Assembly: GCA_030427505.1 (NCBI GenBank)
Contig: JAUICH010000038.1
Span: 1-42,998, forward strand
Direction: 5' to 3'
DNA: 42,998 nucleotides
From: Verrucomicrobiia bacterium
GTDB taxonomy: Bacteria > Verrucomicrobiota > Verrucomicrobiia > Verrucomicrobiales > DEV007
The notes under the pieces are model-generated. The model ran no database searches, was not told the DNA's origin, and saw only the letters and a program-made list of their open reading frames with translations. A program made the translations under genes and the position numbers. Positions 1-8,768 of the stretch are shown here, in pieces; the first letter of the stretch is position 1; the number at the start of each line of letters is the position of its first letter.

Positions 1-375
1 AACGGCATTGGGCCTACCCCCAATAGAGTGAGCGGGAACGAAGCCAGGCAGACTGCTTCGGCCGCGAAGCGGCTCGCAACCCCCTGAAGCGAAGCGAAAG
101 GTGTCGGCAGAGCCCGCAAAGGCGGGAAAAAAATGGGCCGCGTCTTCAGGTATTCGCCGCTTCGCGGCGCTGAGTTCTCTTTTCTTTTCTTCATTTCCGG
201 TCCGTTCTCCAATTTGTCCACACTGCCTAGTCCTCAGGCCCACCGCGGCGGAACCTTCCAATGCGGCTGCTTCGTTAGTTGAAACCAGTCCCGTTGATAG
301 AACATTGGGAAAACCACTGCTTTCAACAACAGGCGCGTCCATTTCCCCGGCGGCTCACAGCCCTTCCTGTCACAA
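1..375. other. Non-coding leader region with two small inverted hairpins
   Basis: I see no convincing gene here. Bases 61-73 and 155-169 each form a short GC hairpin around a three-base loop, and the two are reverse complements of each other. The second is followed by a pyrimidine-rich stretch (171-190), so it could terminate a gene lying left of the window. An open frame from 101 has no recognisable composition or start signal and is not called. Confidence 0.5.
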
Positions 376-1170
376 ATGATCGAACTATCCCCTTTTCACA
401 AAGTCGAACTGGCCGAGGAGTACCAGAACTTGGTTGACCAGCCACCGGACCACGATCAGATCATGCGCGTGGTCTCCAAGAAAATGGCCAATGGCCAGCC
501 CCTCATCCAGGGAGAACTGGTCCTGGCCGGTAATGAGACCCGCAATGCCTTTCCGCTGGCCGGCAGATACCCCGTTCATTTCCGGAAGACCTACTATCCC
601 ACCTGCTTTCACCAGCACCCGGATCAGGAACTGGAAAACCACCAGATGGCGGCGGACATCCTGCACATTCCCCCGCCAATCGGGGCCACTCGCACCAGCT
701 TCCGGAGTTGCTTCATTCCCGGCAAGCCGCTGTCCCGCATCTCACCCTTCGGCACGGAACCGCCGGAGTCTAACATTGCCACCGCCCAGGAAGCCGAAAC
801 GGCCCTCCTGATCGGTCTCTGGGACTTGCTGTCCAATCTCTACGATCAGGTCACCCAACTTCACGACGGCGGCCTGGCCCATGGCGATCTCTACCTCCAC
901 AACGCCATCGTCTCCACCTCACCCGTCCGGATTTTTCTGATCGATTACGAACTGGCAGTAAAGAAGCGCGACTGCGACTCGGAGGAGAAATGGCAAAAAG
1001 CCGTGGATGCCGACCTGCGCGAACTGCTCACGGAAGCCATCTACGTCCAGGCCGGCCTGGGCAGCCAGCGCGGCCCACTCGCGGAAGCTTCCCTGGAAGC
1101 CCTGCCGGTGTTCTTCGAAAAAACGCACCGCCGCTTCCAGCGCGCCATCTCCCAGCGGTCGAACCTGTAG
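376..1170 (+). CDS. Kinase-fold protein (lipopolysaccharide/aminoglycoside kinase-like)
   Basis: A 264-residue soluble protein without a signal peptide. It shows the core of a protein-kinase-like phosphotransferase: an HGDLYLHN catalytic loop with Asp171 as likely base and Asn176 as metal ligand, then IDYE with Asp190 in the place of the DFG aspartate. Lys71 in FRKTY and Glu85 or Glu87 are candidates for the N-lobe lysine and helix-C glutamate. The length and the HGD motif resemble the RIO/WaaP/aminoglycoside phosphotransferase side of the fold more than Ser/Thr receptor kinases. The substrate cannot be read from the sequence. Its neighbours are secreted sulfatases, separated by 500 bp of repeats, so no operon link is evident. 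Confidence 0.7.
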   Translation: MIELSPFHKVELAEEYQNLVDQPPDHDQIMRVVSKKMANGQPLIQGELVLAGNETRNAFPLAGRYPVHFRKTYYPTCFHQHPDQELENHQMAADILHIPPPIGATRTSFRSCFIPGKPLSRISPFGTEPPESNIATAQEAETALLIGLWDLLSNLYDQVTQLHDGGLAHGDLYLHNAIVSTSPVRIFLIDYELAVKKRDCDSEEKWQKAVDADLRELLTEAIYVQAGLGSQRGPLAEASLEALPVFFEKTHRRFQRAISQRSNL

Positions 1171-1192
1171 CGGTTGCTCCTCAACTCGGAGA

Positions 1193-1218
1193 ACACAGAG
1201 CTTTTTTGAGATGGCCCG
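1193..1218 (+). repeat. 26-bp intergenic repeat, copy 1
   Basis: It begins ACACAGAGCTTTTTTGAG and matches 1484-1509 with a single mismatch. It abuts the composite repeat that starts at 1218. Confidence 0.8.
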
Positions 1219-1418
1219 CAAAGGTGGTCATCGACCTCCGGGGTCCGGGCCGGACGGGCAGAAAACACGCGAACCGGGCTTCTGCTTGAAACCGGCGATG
1301 ACGGTTCTGTTCCAAGCCGCCCCCCCCCGATTCCTTCCTTTATATTAGGTCCTGACTCTGGCTTTGGCGATACTCTTCAGGCCATTCGCGAACGCGCTCG
1401 GAGATCGCGTTCCACCTT
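1218..1418 (+). repeat. Composite dispersed element, copy A
   Basis: Two conserved blocks mark its ends: a 25-bp block at 1218-1242 and a 34-bp block at 1385-1418. The same two blocks, in the same order and about 131 bp apart instead of 142, occur on the minus strand at 27650-27838. The first block differs at one position and the second at two. The interior is poorly conserved. It has no coding capacity that I can support. Confidence 0.75.
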
Positions 1419-1463
1419 GGTGATGGCGGCCTCTGAAGGTATGAAGGCTAGCGATAAGAATTG

Positions 1464-1491
1464 AACCACAGAGGTCACGGAGGACACAGAG
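1464..1491 (+). repeat. CCACAGAGG-type short repeat
   Basis: It resembles 7979-8004, sharing the run of CACAGAG/GACACAGA motifs. Short intergenic repeats of this kind recur in many environmental bacterial genomes, and their role is unknown. This copy runs straight into the second 26-bp repeat at 1484. Confidence 0.6.
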
Positions 1492-1509
1492 CTTTTTTGA
1501 GAGGGCCCG
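1484..1509 (+). repeat. 26-bp intergenic repeat, copy 2
   Basis: Second copy of the unit at 1193-1218, differing by one base (G for T near the end). Confidence 0.8.
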
Positions 1510-1587
1510 ACGCAAAGCGCCCCCAGCACCCCGGAAAACCCTCCTCCTCTCGACGGTTCGGCCTTGGAAATCCAGACGGATTGTGGC

Positions 1588-1635
1588 TTCGTCTACGCCA
1601 TCGCCCCTTTCTTCGTCTACGCCATCGCCCCTTTC
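1588..1635 (+). repeat. Perfect 24-bp tandem duplication
   Basis: Two identical 24-bp units (1588-1611 and 1612-1635) lie just upstream of the first sulfatase start. Because 24 is a multiple of three, the upstream open frame is not disturbed and reads VYAIAPF twice. It probably arose by replication slippage. Confidence 0.85.
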
Positions 1636-1674
1636 TATCCGCCCCCTCCCGCCAATTTTCCGCACAAAACACCC

Positions 1675-3600
1675 ATGAGACCCCTGTCTTCTTTTCCCCC
1701 TCTCCTCCTCACCACCGCGCTGCTGTCCTTTCTTCCCTGCGCCGCCTTCTCTCAAGCGGAGGACGCCACGCCCCAGGAAGAAGAGGAAGAAGCACCCGCC
1801 GAACCGCCGGGAAACCCCAATATCATCGTCTTCCTGGCGGATGACATGGGCATGGGCGACATCCACGCCTATGACGAGTCCTCCACCATTCCCACACCTA
1901 ACTTCGACCGGCTGGCGGCGGAGGGCCGTCTCTTTCACAATGCCCACAGCCCCGCCGCTGTCTGCACCCCCACCCGCTACGGCCTTCTGACCGGAAAGTA
2001 CCCCGTCCGATCCCGGCTGAAGGACACCGTGCTGCGCTCCGCCTACGACGCCCCTCTACTCGATCCGGGCGAAGAAACGATAGCTGGTTTGCTGCGCCGC
2101 GCCGGGTACTCCACCGCCGCCTTCGGAAAGTGGCACCTGGGCATGAAGTGGAACAACCGGGACGGCAACGGCATCGCCCAGCCCGGGGTCGAAACCAGTG
2201 AATTCACCACCGCGGACGTCAGCTTCAACCGGCCGATCATTGAAGGCCCGCTGGACTGCGGCTTCGACTACTTCTTCGGCATCGGCAGCTCGATCAACCA
2301 CGGTCCCTACACCTTCATCGAAAACCGCTGGGGCACGGAACTGCCCACGGAAATCCGCCCCGAGACGGAGATAAACGGACGGCCCTTCCGCGAAGGCTGG
2401 ATCGCGCCCGGCTGGAAGGACGACGGCCAGGGAGCCGCCATCTCCAGGAAAGCGCTCGACTTCATGAAGCAACACTTGGCGTCGGACCACGGAAACCCCT
2501 TCTTTGTCTACTACGCCGCGGTCGCCAATCACTTTCCCCATGTGCCGCCGGACTCGCTGTACGGAAAGGCGGTGAAAGGAACGGGTGGAAATGACGATGA
2601 AGCGCCAGACCGTAACGACATGGTGGCGCAGAACGACCTCATTCTCGGCGAAATGCTGGCGCTTCTGGAAGACCCCGACGGCGATGGCGACACCAGCGAC
2701 AGCGTGGCGGCCAATACTCTCGTCATCGTCACCAGCGACAACGGCGCGGACGTGGGCCTTTTTGAGCCCATCCGGGAAAAGAAAGGCAGTATCCACGAAG
2801 GCGGGCACCGCGTGCCTTTCATCGTTCGCTGGCCGCGGACGATTCCCGAAGGGACCGAGTCGAGTGCGTTGATCGGACTAAACGACCTTTACGCCACCTT
2901 CGCCAGCCTGACCGGCGTGGGCGAGAAAAATGACACGGAACGGGACAGCGAGAGTCTCGCCGCGCTTTTCTCCGCCGAAGAGGATGCGCCAGGCCGGCAG
3001 ACGCCTCTCCTCATCCAAGACAAGGGAGGGAAAGACGTCACCTACGCCATCACCGACGGCGCCTGGAAACTCATCCTCTCCCAGGAAGTCCCTCTCGAAC
3101 TCTACCACCTGGAGGAGGACCTCAAGGAAGAGACCAACCTGGTGAAGGAAAAACTGGATATAGTGGGGCGCTTGACGCTCAGCTACCGGGAGCAGATCGG
3201 CGAACGCATCGAGAACTTGGCGTATTCGGAGTTCAGTATCCGGTCCAAGACCATAAACGATGACGACCTTTATCTCTTCCTCTCCGTCAGTTCGAAACAA
3301 CGTGACAAACTGATGATCGTGACGGCTCCACTAATGGCTCCCGCGAACACAGCTCTGGAAATCATCATTCCGGAATTCCCCCAGGCGGAGCTGGATGCTT
3401 TTTGCAAAGAGAAAGGCCTGACCCACAGCTTCATCGGAATCGGTGAAGTGAATGCCGGCGAATCGTCCTTCGACGGTTTCTTTCGAGTTCTCTGCTCGGA
3501 CGGAAAATGGGACAAGACGCTGATCATTCCCTTTTCGTGGAATCCTTTGCTCGACCTCTCGCTCGGACCGGAATCGGAATGGAAAATTGAAGACCGCTAA
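1675..3600 (+). CDS. Secreted sulfatase (arylsulfatase type) with C-terminal extension
   Basis: A 641-residue protein with a signal peptide over residues 1-28, which is why the ATG at 1675 is preferred over a TTG at 1564. The sulfatase signature CTPTR (97-101) supplies Cys97, the residue an anaerobic or FGE-type enzyme must convert to formylglycine. Asp56-Asp57 and Asp355-Asn356 are the usual calcium ligands, and Lys152 and His154 in KWHLG are the usual substrate residues. A Glu-rich linker lies at 34-43. The last 120 or so residues go beyond the usual sulfatase end and match no domain I recognise. The next sulfatase starts 21 bp downstream, so they are probably co-transcribed. It likely removes sulfate esters from a polysaccharide or its fragments in the periplasm. 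Confidence 0.93.
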   Translation: MRPLSSFPPLLLTTALLSFLPCAAFSQAEDATPQEEEEEAPAEPPGNPNIIVFLADDMGMGDIHAYDESSTIPTPNFDRLAAEGRLFHNAHSPAAVCTPTRYGLLTGKYPVRSRLKDTVLRSAYDAPLLDPGEETIAGLLRRAGYSTAAFGKWHLGMKWNNRDGNGIAQPGVETSEFTTADVSFNRPIIEGPLDCGFDYFFGIGSSINHGPYTFIENRWGTELPTEIRPETEINGRPFREGWIAPGWKDDGQGAAISRKALDFMKQHLASDHGNPFFVYYAAVANHFPHVPPDSLYGKAVKGTGGNDDEAPDRNDMVAQNDLILGEMLALLEDPDGDGDTSDSVAANTLVIVTSDNGADVGLFEPIREKKGSIHEGGHRVPFIVRWPRTIPEGTESSALIGLNDLYATFASLTGVGEKNDTERDSESLAALFSAEEDAPGRQTPLLIQDKGGKDVTYAITDGAWKLILSQEVPLELYHLEEDLKEETNLVKEKLDIVGRLTLSYREQIGERIENLAYSEFSIRSKTINDDDLYLFLSVSSKQRDKLMIVTAPLMAPANTALEIIIPEFPQAELDAFCKEKGLTHSFIGIGEVNAGESSFDGFFRVLCSDGKWDKTLIIPFSWNPLLDLSLGPESEWKIEDR

Positions 3601-3621
3601 CCAACGCATCTCTCACGAATC

Positions 3622-5244
3622 ATGAAACGGACTTTTCTTGCAGCCTTCTTTTTCATCCTAAGCTTCCAGCTTCACGCGGCGGAAGACGGCGGGTTCAACA
3701 TCCTCTGGATCACCTGCGAGGACATGAGCCCGCGAATCGGTTGCTATGGGGACAACACCGTGCCCACGCCCAATATCGACCGCCTCGCGGCTGAGGGCGT
3801 GCGATATACGAATTGCTACGGCACCTACGGCGTGTGCGCGCCCAACCGCCACACCATCACCATGGGCATGTACCCCACCAGCACGGGAGCCATGGCCATG
3901 CGGAACTGGAAACGCACCTCTGCCCTGAAGTTCATCACGGACCCAGAACTGCTCGCCATTCCCACCTACGAAGCCGTGCCTCCACCGCAGGCCAAGTGTA
4001 TGTCCGAATACCTCCGCGCCGCGGGCTGGTACTGCTCCAACAATTCCAAGACGGACTACCAGATGCAGACCCCCCTCTCCGCCTGGGACGACACCACGAA
4101 AAAGGCCCACTGGCGCAATCGCCCGGACCCGAACCAGCGCTTCTTCGCCATTTTCAATGACGTCACCCCCCACGAAAGCGGCACCTTCAAGCAGCGCTCC
4201 CCCACCTATGTGGACCCCGCCACGCTGGAACCGCCGCCCTACTACCCGGACACAAAAAACGTCCGCCAATCCCTCGCCTGGCACTATGACAACATCTACG
4301 CCATGGACCAGTGGGTGGGCGGACTCCTCAAGCAGTTGGAAGAAGACGGGCTCATGGACAAAACGCTCATCTTCTTCTACAGCGACCACGGTGACGGCCT
4401 GCCCCGCGCCAAGCGCTGGGTCTACGACTCGGGCCTGAAGGTGCCCTTCATCGTCCGCTGGCCGGATGGCCACGGCGCCGGCACGGTGAATGACGAGTTG
4501 GTCAGTTTCGTCGACTTGGCTCCCACCACCCTTTCCCTGGCCGGGCTGAAGGTGCCGGACCACATGGAAGGCCAGGTCTTCCTGGGCCCAAACCGGGACG
4601 AGCCGCGCCGTTACATTTATGCCTGCCGCGACCGCATGGACCCGGCCCCGGAACGCATCCGCGCGGTGCGGGATCAACGCTTTAAATACGTCCGCAACTA
4701 CCGGCCCGACCTGCCCTACATTGGCTACATCCCCTACCGGGATCAGGCCCCCATCATGCAGGACATCAACGCCCTCATCGCCAAGGGCGAGCGTTGGGAA
4801 AATTCCTGGCAGTTCTTCGACCAGACCAAACCGGAGGAAGAACTCTACGACTGCGAGACCGATCCCTGGGAAATCCACAACCTGGCGGACGACCCAAAAT
4901 ACGCGGACAAGCTAGCCGAACTGCGCGCCGCCCACGAGGACTGGAAAGCCACCTACGGCGACCTGGGCGAAATTCCCGAAACGGAGCTGATCAAAAAGCT
5001 CTGGCCGCCGGACGGCAAACAACCCACCACCGCCACCCCGGAGGTATCGGTAAAGGACGGCACCGTCACCCTGACCTGCGCTTCAGAGGGCGCCTCCATC
5101 GTTTATCGCACCAGCCCGAAAGGCGACTGGCGTCTCTACACCGGCCCCTTTTCCCAGAACGAAGCCAAAACGCTGGAAGCCCAGGCCCATCGCTACGGAT
5201 GGAAGGTCAGCAAAACCGCTTCAAACGCCCCGGATTCTCACTAG
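3622..5244 (+). CDS. Secreted sulfatase with chitobiase-like C-terminal domain
   Basis: A 540-residue protein with a signal peptide ending near residue 20. The signature CAPNR (72-76) gives Cys72 as the formylglycine site. The N-terminal metal pair is Glu33-Asp34 instead of Asp-Asp, and the later metal motif is SDHGD (Asp255-His256) instead of the common DNG. Such variants are typical of the heparan N-sulfatase-like branch. The last 70 or so residues resemble the small beta-sandwich found at chitobiase C-termini and probably help bind substrate. The gene sits 21 bp after one sulfatase and 24 bp before a SnoaL-like gene, as expected for one operon. Confidence 0.92.
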   Translation: MKRTFLAAFFFILSFQLHAAEDGGFNILWITCEDMSPRIGCYGDNTVPTPNIDRLAAEGVRYTNCYGTYGVCAPNRHTITMGMYPTSTGAMAMRNWKRTSALKFITDPELLAIPTYEAVPPPQAKCMSEYLRAAGWYCSNNSKTDYQMQTPLSAWDDTTKKAHWRNRPDPNQRFFAIFNDVTPHESGTFKQRSPTYVDPATLEPPPYYPDTKNVRQSLAWHYDNIYAMDQWVGGLLKQLEEDGLMDKTLIFFYSDHGDGLPRAKRWVYDSGLKVPFIVRWPDGHGAGTVNDELVSFVDLAPTTLSLAGLKVPDHMEGQVFLGPNRDEPRRYIYACRDRMDPAPERIRAVRDQRFKYVRNYRPDLPYIGYIPYRDQAPIMQDINALIAKGERWENSWQFFDQTKPEEELYDCETDPWEIHNLADDPKYADKLAELRAAHEDWKATYGDLGEIPETELIKKLWPPDGKQPTTATPEVSVKDGTVTLTCASEGASIVYRTSPKGDWRLYTGPFSQNEAKTLEAQAHRYGWKVSKTASNAPDSH

Positions 5245-5268
5245 TTATTAAGCTAAGCAATTCACCCC

Positions 5269-5646
5269 ATGAACCCTGAGGAGTTCGTCACCGCCTACGA
5301 AGCCGCCCTGGGCACCCAGGACTGGCCCCACGTCGCGCCCCTCATCCACGAGGACGCCTGCGTGACCTTTTCCTCCGGTTCCGTGCATAAAGGAAAGAGC
5401 GCCATCAAGACCGCTTACGAAGGAAACTTCGCCGCCATCAAGGGCGAGGAGTACGCCATGAAAGACCTTCACTGGCTGCGGAAAGGCCCGGACACCGCCG
5501 TCTACCTTTTCAACTTCCGCTGGTCCGGCTGGATCGACGGGAATCTGGCCAGCGGCGGCGGCCGGGGCACCACGGTCCTGATCAAGAACGGAGACGCCTG
5601 GCAACTGCTCGCCGAACACCTGGGACCGAGCCCGTCACTGGAATAA
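5269..5646 (+). CDS. SnoaL/NTF2-like small protein
   Basis: A 125-residue protein with the layout of the NTF2-like alpha+beta cone: an N-terminal helix ending in HEDACVTF, a central helix, then strands ending in GDAWQLLAEH. Family members range from isomerases and dehydratases to binding proteins, so no reaction can be assigned. There is no signal peptide, so it acts in the cytoplasm. It lies 24 bp behind a sulfatase and is probably translated from the same message. Confidence 0.75.
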   Translation: MNPEEFVTAYEAALGTQDWPHVAPLIHEDACVTFSSGSVHKGKSAIKTAYEGNFAAIKGEEYAMKDLHWLRKGPDTAVYLFNFRWSGWIDGNLASGGGRGTTVLIKNGDAWQLLAEHLGPSPSLE

Positions 5647-5713
5647 CAAAGGGGACGCCTTCCCGCCATCACATCTGCTGGAGCAAACCGCCTGCCTCTG
5701 ATACGTTTAGGCC

Positions 5714-5962
5714 ATGCCCAAGTCACTCGAAGAAGTCAAAGCGGACGCCCTGGCGCTTTCGCACGAAGAGATCGACCAACTGATCGACGATCTCTTGCAG
5801 GCCCGCTCTGGGGAATCCATGGACGCGGAACGCGAACAAATCGAGTCCACGCTCCAGGATCGTTTGGAAGGGCCTTTTATTAAGATCGAAGATCCGGAGG
5901 CGCATATTGAGGAAAGAAGACGGCACTATCGGGAGCTCTACCGCAAAGCGACCAATGGATAG
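5714..5962 (+). CDS. Antitoxin of a ParE-type toxin-antitoxin pair
   Basis: An 82-residue, acidic, helical protein of the short addiction-module type (SLEEVKADALALSHEEIDQLIDDLL at its start in spirit). The N-terminal half suggests a small dimerising domain and the C-terminal half the toxin-wrapping tail. Its last codons overlap the toxin start by 8 bp, the normal antitoxin-first arrangement with coupled translation. Such antitoxins usually bind their own promoter, but I see no clear operator in the 67 bp upstream. Confidence 0.78.
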   Translation: MPKSLEEVKADALALSHEEIDQLIDDLLQARSGESMDAEREQIESTLQDRLEGPFIKIEDPEAHIEERRRHYRELYRKATNG

Positions 5963-6281
5963 AGTCTACTCTGAACATCCGGCCATCGATTCAGATATCC
6001 ACGAAATCTGGGAATACATCCATCTGGACAATCCGGCCGCCGCTCTGTCGGTTGTTGAAACCATCTCCGACGCCCTACTAGACATCCGGGAATATCCATT
6101 TCGCTCACCCCAGTACAAACCCATCACCTTTCTAAACGAAACCCTTCGGCGCAGGATCGTGCTCCCCTACCGGAACTATTCGATCTTCTATTCCGTGACA
6201 GAGGAAGAAACACGAGCCCTCTACGTCCACCACGCCGCCCGCGATTTCGAAGCCTGGCACCGGCAAGAAAAACGCCATTAG
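5955..6281 (+). CDS. ParE/RelE-family toxin
   Basis: A 108-residue protein starting at the ATG that overlaps the antitoxin stop. It has typical ParE features: an N-terminal DIHEIWEYI helix, a central EYPFRSPQY turn, [17 protein letters not shown] strands, and a C-terminal VHHAARD motif. ParE members poison gyrase and RelE members cleave ribosome-bound mRNA, and the sequence does not decide between them. The pair sits between two sulfatase genes in the same orientation and looks intact. Confidence 0.82.
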   Translation: MDRVYSEHPAIDSDIHEIWEYIHLDNPAAALSVVETISDALLDIREYPFRSPQYKPITFLNETLRRRIVLPYRNYSIFYSVTEEETRALYVHHAARDFEAWHRQEKRH

Positions 6282-6340
6282 CAGTGGTATCCGTGACTCT
6301 CCCTTTCTTCCCCCCTTCCCCAACCTCCCTTTCAGAACCC

Positions 6341-7948
6341 ATGACTCCCAAACCCATTCCCTTTATCCTAGCCCTGGCCGCCATTTCCACCCTGAGCCTC
6401 AGTCTCAGCGCCCGCCACGCCACCGCGGCCGAAACCGGCGGCGAATCCCCCCGCCCCAATATCCTCTTCGCCATCGCGGATGACGCTTCTTATCCGCACA
6501 TGGGCGCCTACGGCACCACTTGGGTCCACACGCCCGGATTCGACCGCGTGGCGCGGGAAGGACTGCTGTTCAACCGCGCCTACACTCCGAACGCCAAGTG
6601 CGCGCCTTCCCGCGCCTGCATCCTGACGGGGCGGAACTCCTGGCAACTGGAGGCGGCGGCCAACCACCAGGCATTCTTTCCTCCGGAATTTGTCTCCTAC
6701 GTGGAAGCCTTGGGTAAAGCCGGTTATCATACCGGTTACACCAAGAAAGGCTGGGCGCCCGGTATCGCGGAAACGGCGGACGGGAAAAAGCGCGAGCTCA
6801 CTGGCAAAGCCTACAATAAGCGCACCCTGAATTCCCCCACCACCGGCATCGCCAACACGGACTACGCCGGGAATTTTGAGGACTTTCTGAAAGACAACAA
6901 AGACCGCCAGCCCTGGTGCTTCTGGTATGGCAGCGTGGAACCGCACCGCGCCTACGAATACGGCTCCGGCATCGCCAAGGGCGGTAAGAAAACCTCCGAC
7001 ATCGACAAAGTGCCCGCTTTCTGGCCGGACACGGAAACCACCCGCACGGACATGCTGGACTATGCGTTCGAGATCGAGCACTTCGACTCTCACCTGCTCC
7101 GCATGATCGAAACGCTGGAGGCAAACGGCCAGTTGGACAATACCCTTATCGTCGTCACGGCGGACAACGGCATGCCCTTCCCCCGCGTGAAAGGGCAGGA
7201 ATACGAAATGTCCAATCACCTGCCCCTCGCCATCATGTGGAAGAAAGGCATCCAGCATCCGGGCCGGAAGATTGACGACTACGTCAGCTTCATCGACTTC
7301 GCGCCCACCTTTCTGGAAGTAGCCCACGTGGCCTGGGAAGACACCGGCATGGCCGCCCTCTCTGGCCGCAGCCTGACGGACATTTTCGAGTCCGAAAAAT
7401 CCGGCCAGGTGAACCCCCAGCGCGACCACGTCCTCATCGGGAAAGAACGCCATGACGTGGGCCGCCCCCACGACTGGGGCTACCCCATCCGGGGCATCGT
7501 GAAAGATGGCATGCTCTTCCTTCAGAACTACGAAATCACCCGCTGGCCCGCCGGCGACCCCGTGACCGGCTACATGAACACCGACGCCAGCCCCACGAAG
7601 TCCCTCATCCTGGACCTGCGCCGCAAAGGCGAAAACGAAACCTACTGGCAGCAGAGCTTTGGCAAGCGTCCCGCCGAAGAGTTCTACAACATCGCCGAAG
7701 ACCGCGCCTGCCTGACCAACCTGGCCAACGACGAAGCCTACCAGAAACAAAAAGAAGCCCTCAAAAAACAGCTCACCGACGAACTCACCCGCCAGGAAGA
7801 CCCCCGCATGTTTGGCCAAGGCAATATCTTCGACGAATACCCCGTCGCCGCCCCCACGGCGGGCTACTACGAACGCTTCATGAACGGAGAAAAAGCCAAA
7901 GCCGGCTGGATCGATCCCACCGACTACGAAACGGAACCGGTGGAGTAA
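6341..7948 (+). CDS. Secreted sulfatase (N-sulfoglucosamine sulfohydrolase-like)
   Basis: A 535-residue protein. The ATG at 6341 is chosen because a clean signal peptide (residues 1-30, ending ATAA) follows directly; an upstream GTG at 6284 would add 19 unrelated residues. The signature CAPSR (87-91) gives Cys87 as the formylglycine site. Asp47-Asp48 and Asp275-Asn276 are the metal residues. The sequence around the active site resembles heparan N-sulfatases, which remove N-linked sulfate from glucosamine, but specificity is an inference. It lies 59 bp after the toxin gene. Confidence 0.9.
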   Translation: MTPKPIPFILALAAISTLSLSLSARHATAAETGGESPRPNILFAIADDASYPHMGAYGTTWVHTPGFDRVAREGLLFNRAYTPNAKCAPSRACILTGRNSWQLEAAANHQAFFPPEFVSYVEALGKAGYHTGYTKKGWAPGIAETADGKKRELTGKAYNKRTLNSPTTGIANTDYAGNFEDFLKDNKDRQPWCFWYGSVEPHRAYEYGSGIAKGGKKTSDIDKVPAFWPDTETTRTDMLDYAFEIEHFDSHLLRMIETLEANGQLDNTLIVVTADNGMPFPRVKGQEYEMSNHLPLAIMWKKGIQHPGRKIDDYVSFIDFAPTFLEVAHVAWEDTGMAALSGRSLTDIFESEKSGQVNPQRDHVLIGKERHDVGRPHDWGYPIRGIVKDGMLFLQNYEITRWPAGDPVTGYMNTDASPTKSLILDLRRKGENETYWQQSFGKRPAEEFYNIAEDRACLTNLANDEAYQKQKEALKKQLTDELTRQEDPRMFGQGNIFDEYPVAAPTAGYYERFMNGEKAKAGWIDPTDYETEPVE

Positions 7949-8768
7949 AACAACGGTAGCGAACGCCTCTGTTTTTTGACCACAGAGAGCACAGAGGACA
8001 CAGATGTTGTAACCAAATGGCGCGCGGTCAGACGCTGAGCGAGGGCAAAGGCGGACCTTTTACCCACAAGCCACATGACCCGGAAAGTTAGTGCTGATTC
8101 GGTCGAATATGTCCGCCGAATCCCGGATTTTCCGGGGAAGCGAAGCTTCTCTTGAGTGCGCCGAATTTTTTTCGGCGCTCTGGGGAGGGTAGCCGGAGGC
8201 GCGGTGGGGGCAAAGAGCGTCCGCTTTCTCTGATCCGCGGCTCTTCACCCTATTCTCTGGAAGGTTTTACCGCATAAGGGAAACCCTTCAGACCCGGCAA
8301 AATTTCCCCAGAATCAATCGGGCTCGAGGGGATGTTTGTTGGAACCGCGCTCGCCTTATCCGTCCCCCCACGCCTCCGGCTCCCACCCCAAAGCGGTGAT
8401 TCCGATCACCGCAGTCCAAGGACGCTGCGCGTCCCCGTTGGCGTTGAGATTTTGGAAAACCTCATGAGAAGCGAACCGGTATAACCGAGCCTATATGACA
8501 TGTGAGTATGGCTTAGGAAAAAATCTGACACAAAGGAACCGGAGTATCCGAAACGGGTAGCGACACCAACGGCCCAAAATCCACCCCCACCCAAGCTCCG
8601 TGGCCAGTACAAAAAAACCCATCTGCGTTCTCTGGGTCATTTGACTTCGCTGCGTTCCGTCTACCTCCGCTTCGCTTCGATTGTAGTTCTCGGTCCCCGC
8701 GCTCCTCGCTTGAATCGGAGAAGAATTTCCGGCAGATTACTTCCGTCTGGAATCGATCGAGTATCGAA
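7949..8768. other. Long intergenic region, no gene found
   Basis: About 820 bp separate the third sulfatase from the C39-like gene. Apart from one CCACAGAGG-type repeat I see only short open frames without credible composition on either strand. The section 8620-8720 has several CTTCGCT-type motifs that echo bases 55-95. It may hold the promoter of the next gene or decayed sequence. Confidence 0.5.
7979..8004 (+). repeat. CCACAGAGG-type short repeat
   Basis: Second member of the family seen at 1464-1491. With the upstream CCTCTGT at 7966-7972 it can also form an inverted repeat. Confidence 0.6.

Larger units (their letters stand above)
1171..1674. other. Repeat-rich intergenic region
   Basis: About 500 bp between the kinase-like gene and the first sulfatase has no credible gene. 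It is a mosaic of short repeats: a 26-bp unit twice (1193-1218 and 1484-1509, one mismatch), a composite dispersed element (1218-1418), a CCACAGAGG-type repeat (1464-1491) and a 24-bp tandem duplication (1588-1635). The sulfatase frame is open upstream to a TTG at 1564, but it then runs through the tandem repeat, so I place the start at 1675. Confidence 0.7.

Noticed and set aside
101-379. Open frame of 92 codons at the left edge
   Set aside because: Low-complexity, Ser/Pro-rich product, no ribosome site, and it overlaps the start of the kinase-like gene.
3658-4878. 406-codon open frame on the minus strand
   Set aside because: It lies entirely within the second sulfatase and is Val/Gly/His-rich, the typical antisense pattern of a GC-rich gene.
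6368-7819. 483-codon open frame on the minus strand
   Set aside because: Antisense shadow of the third sulfatase.
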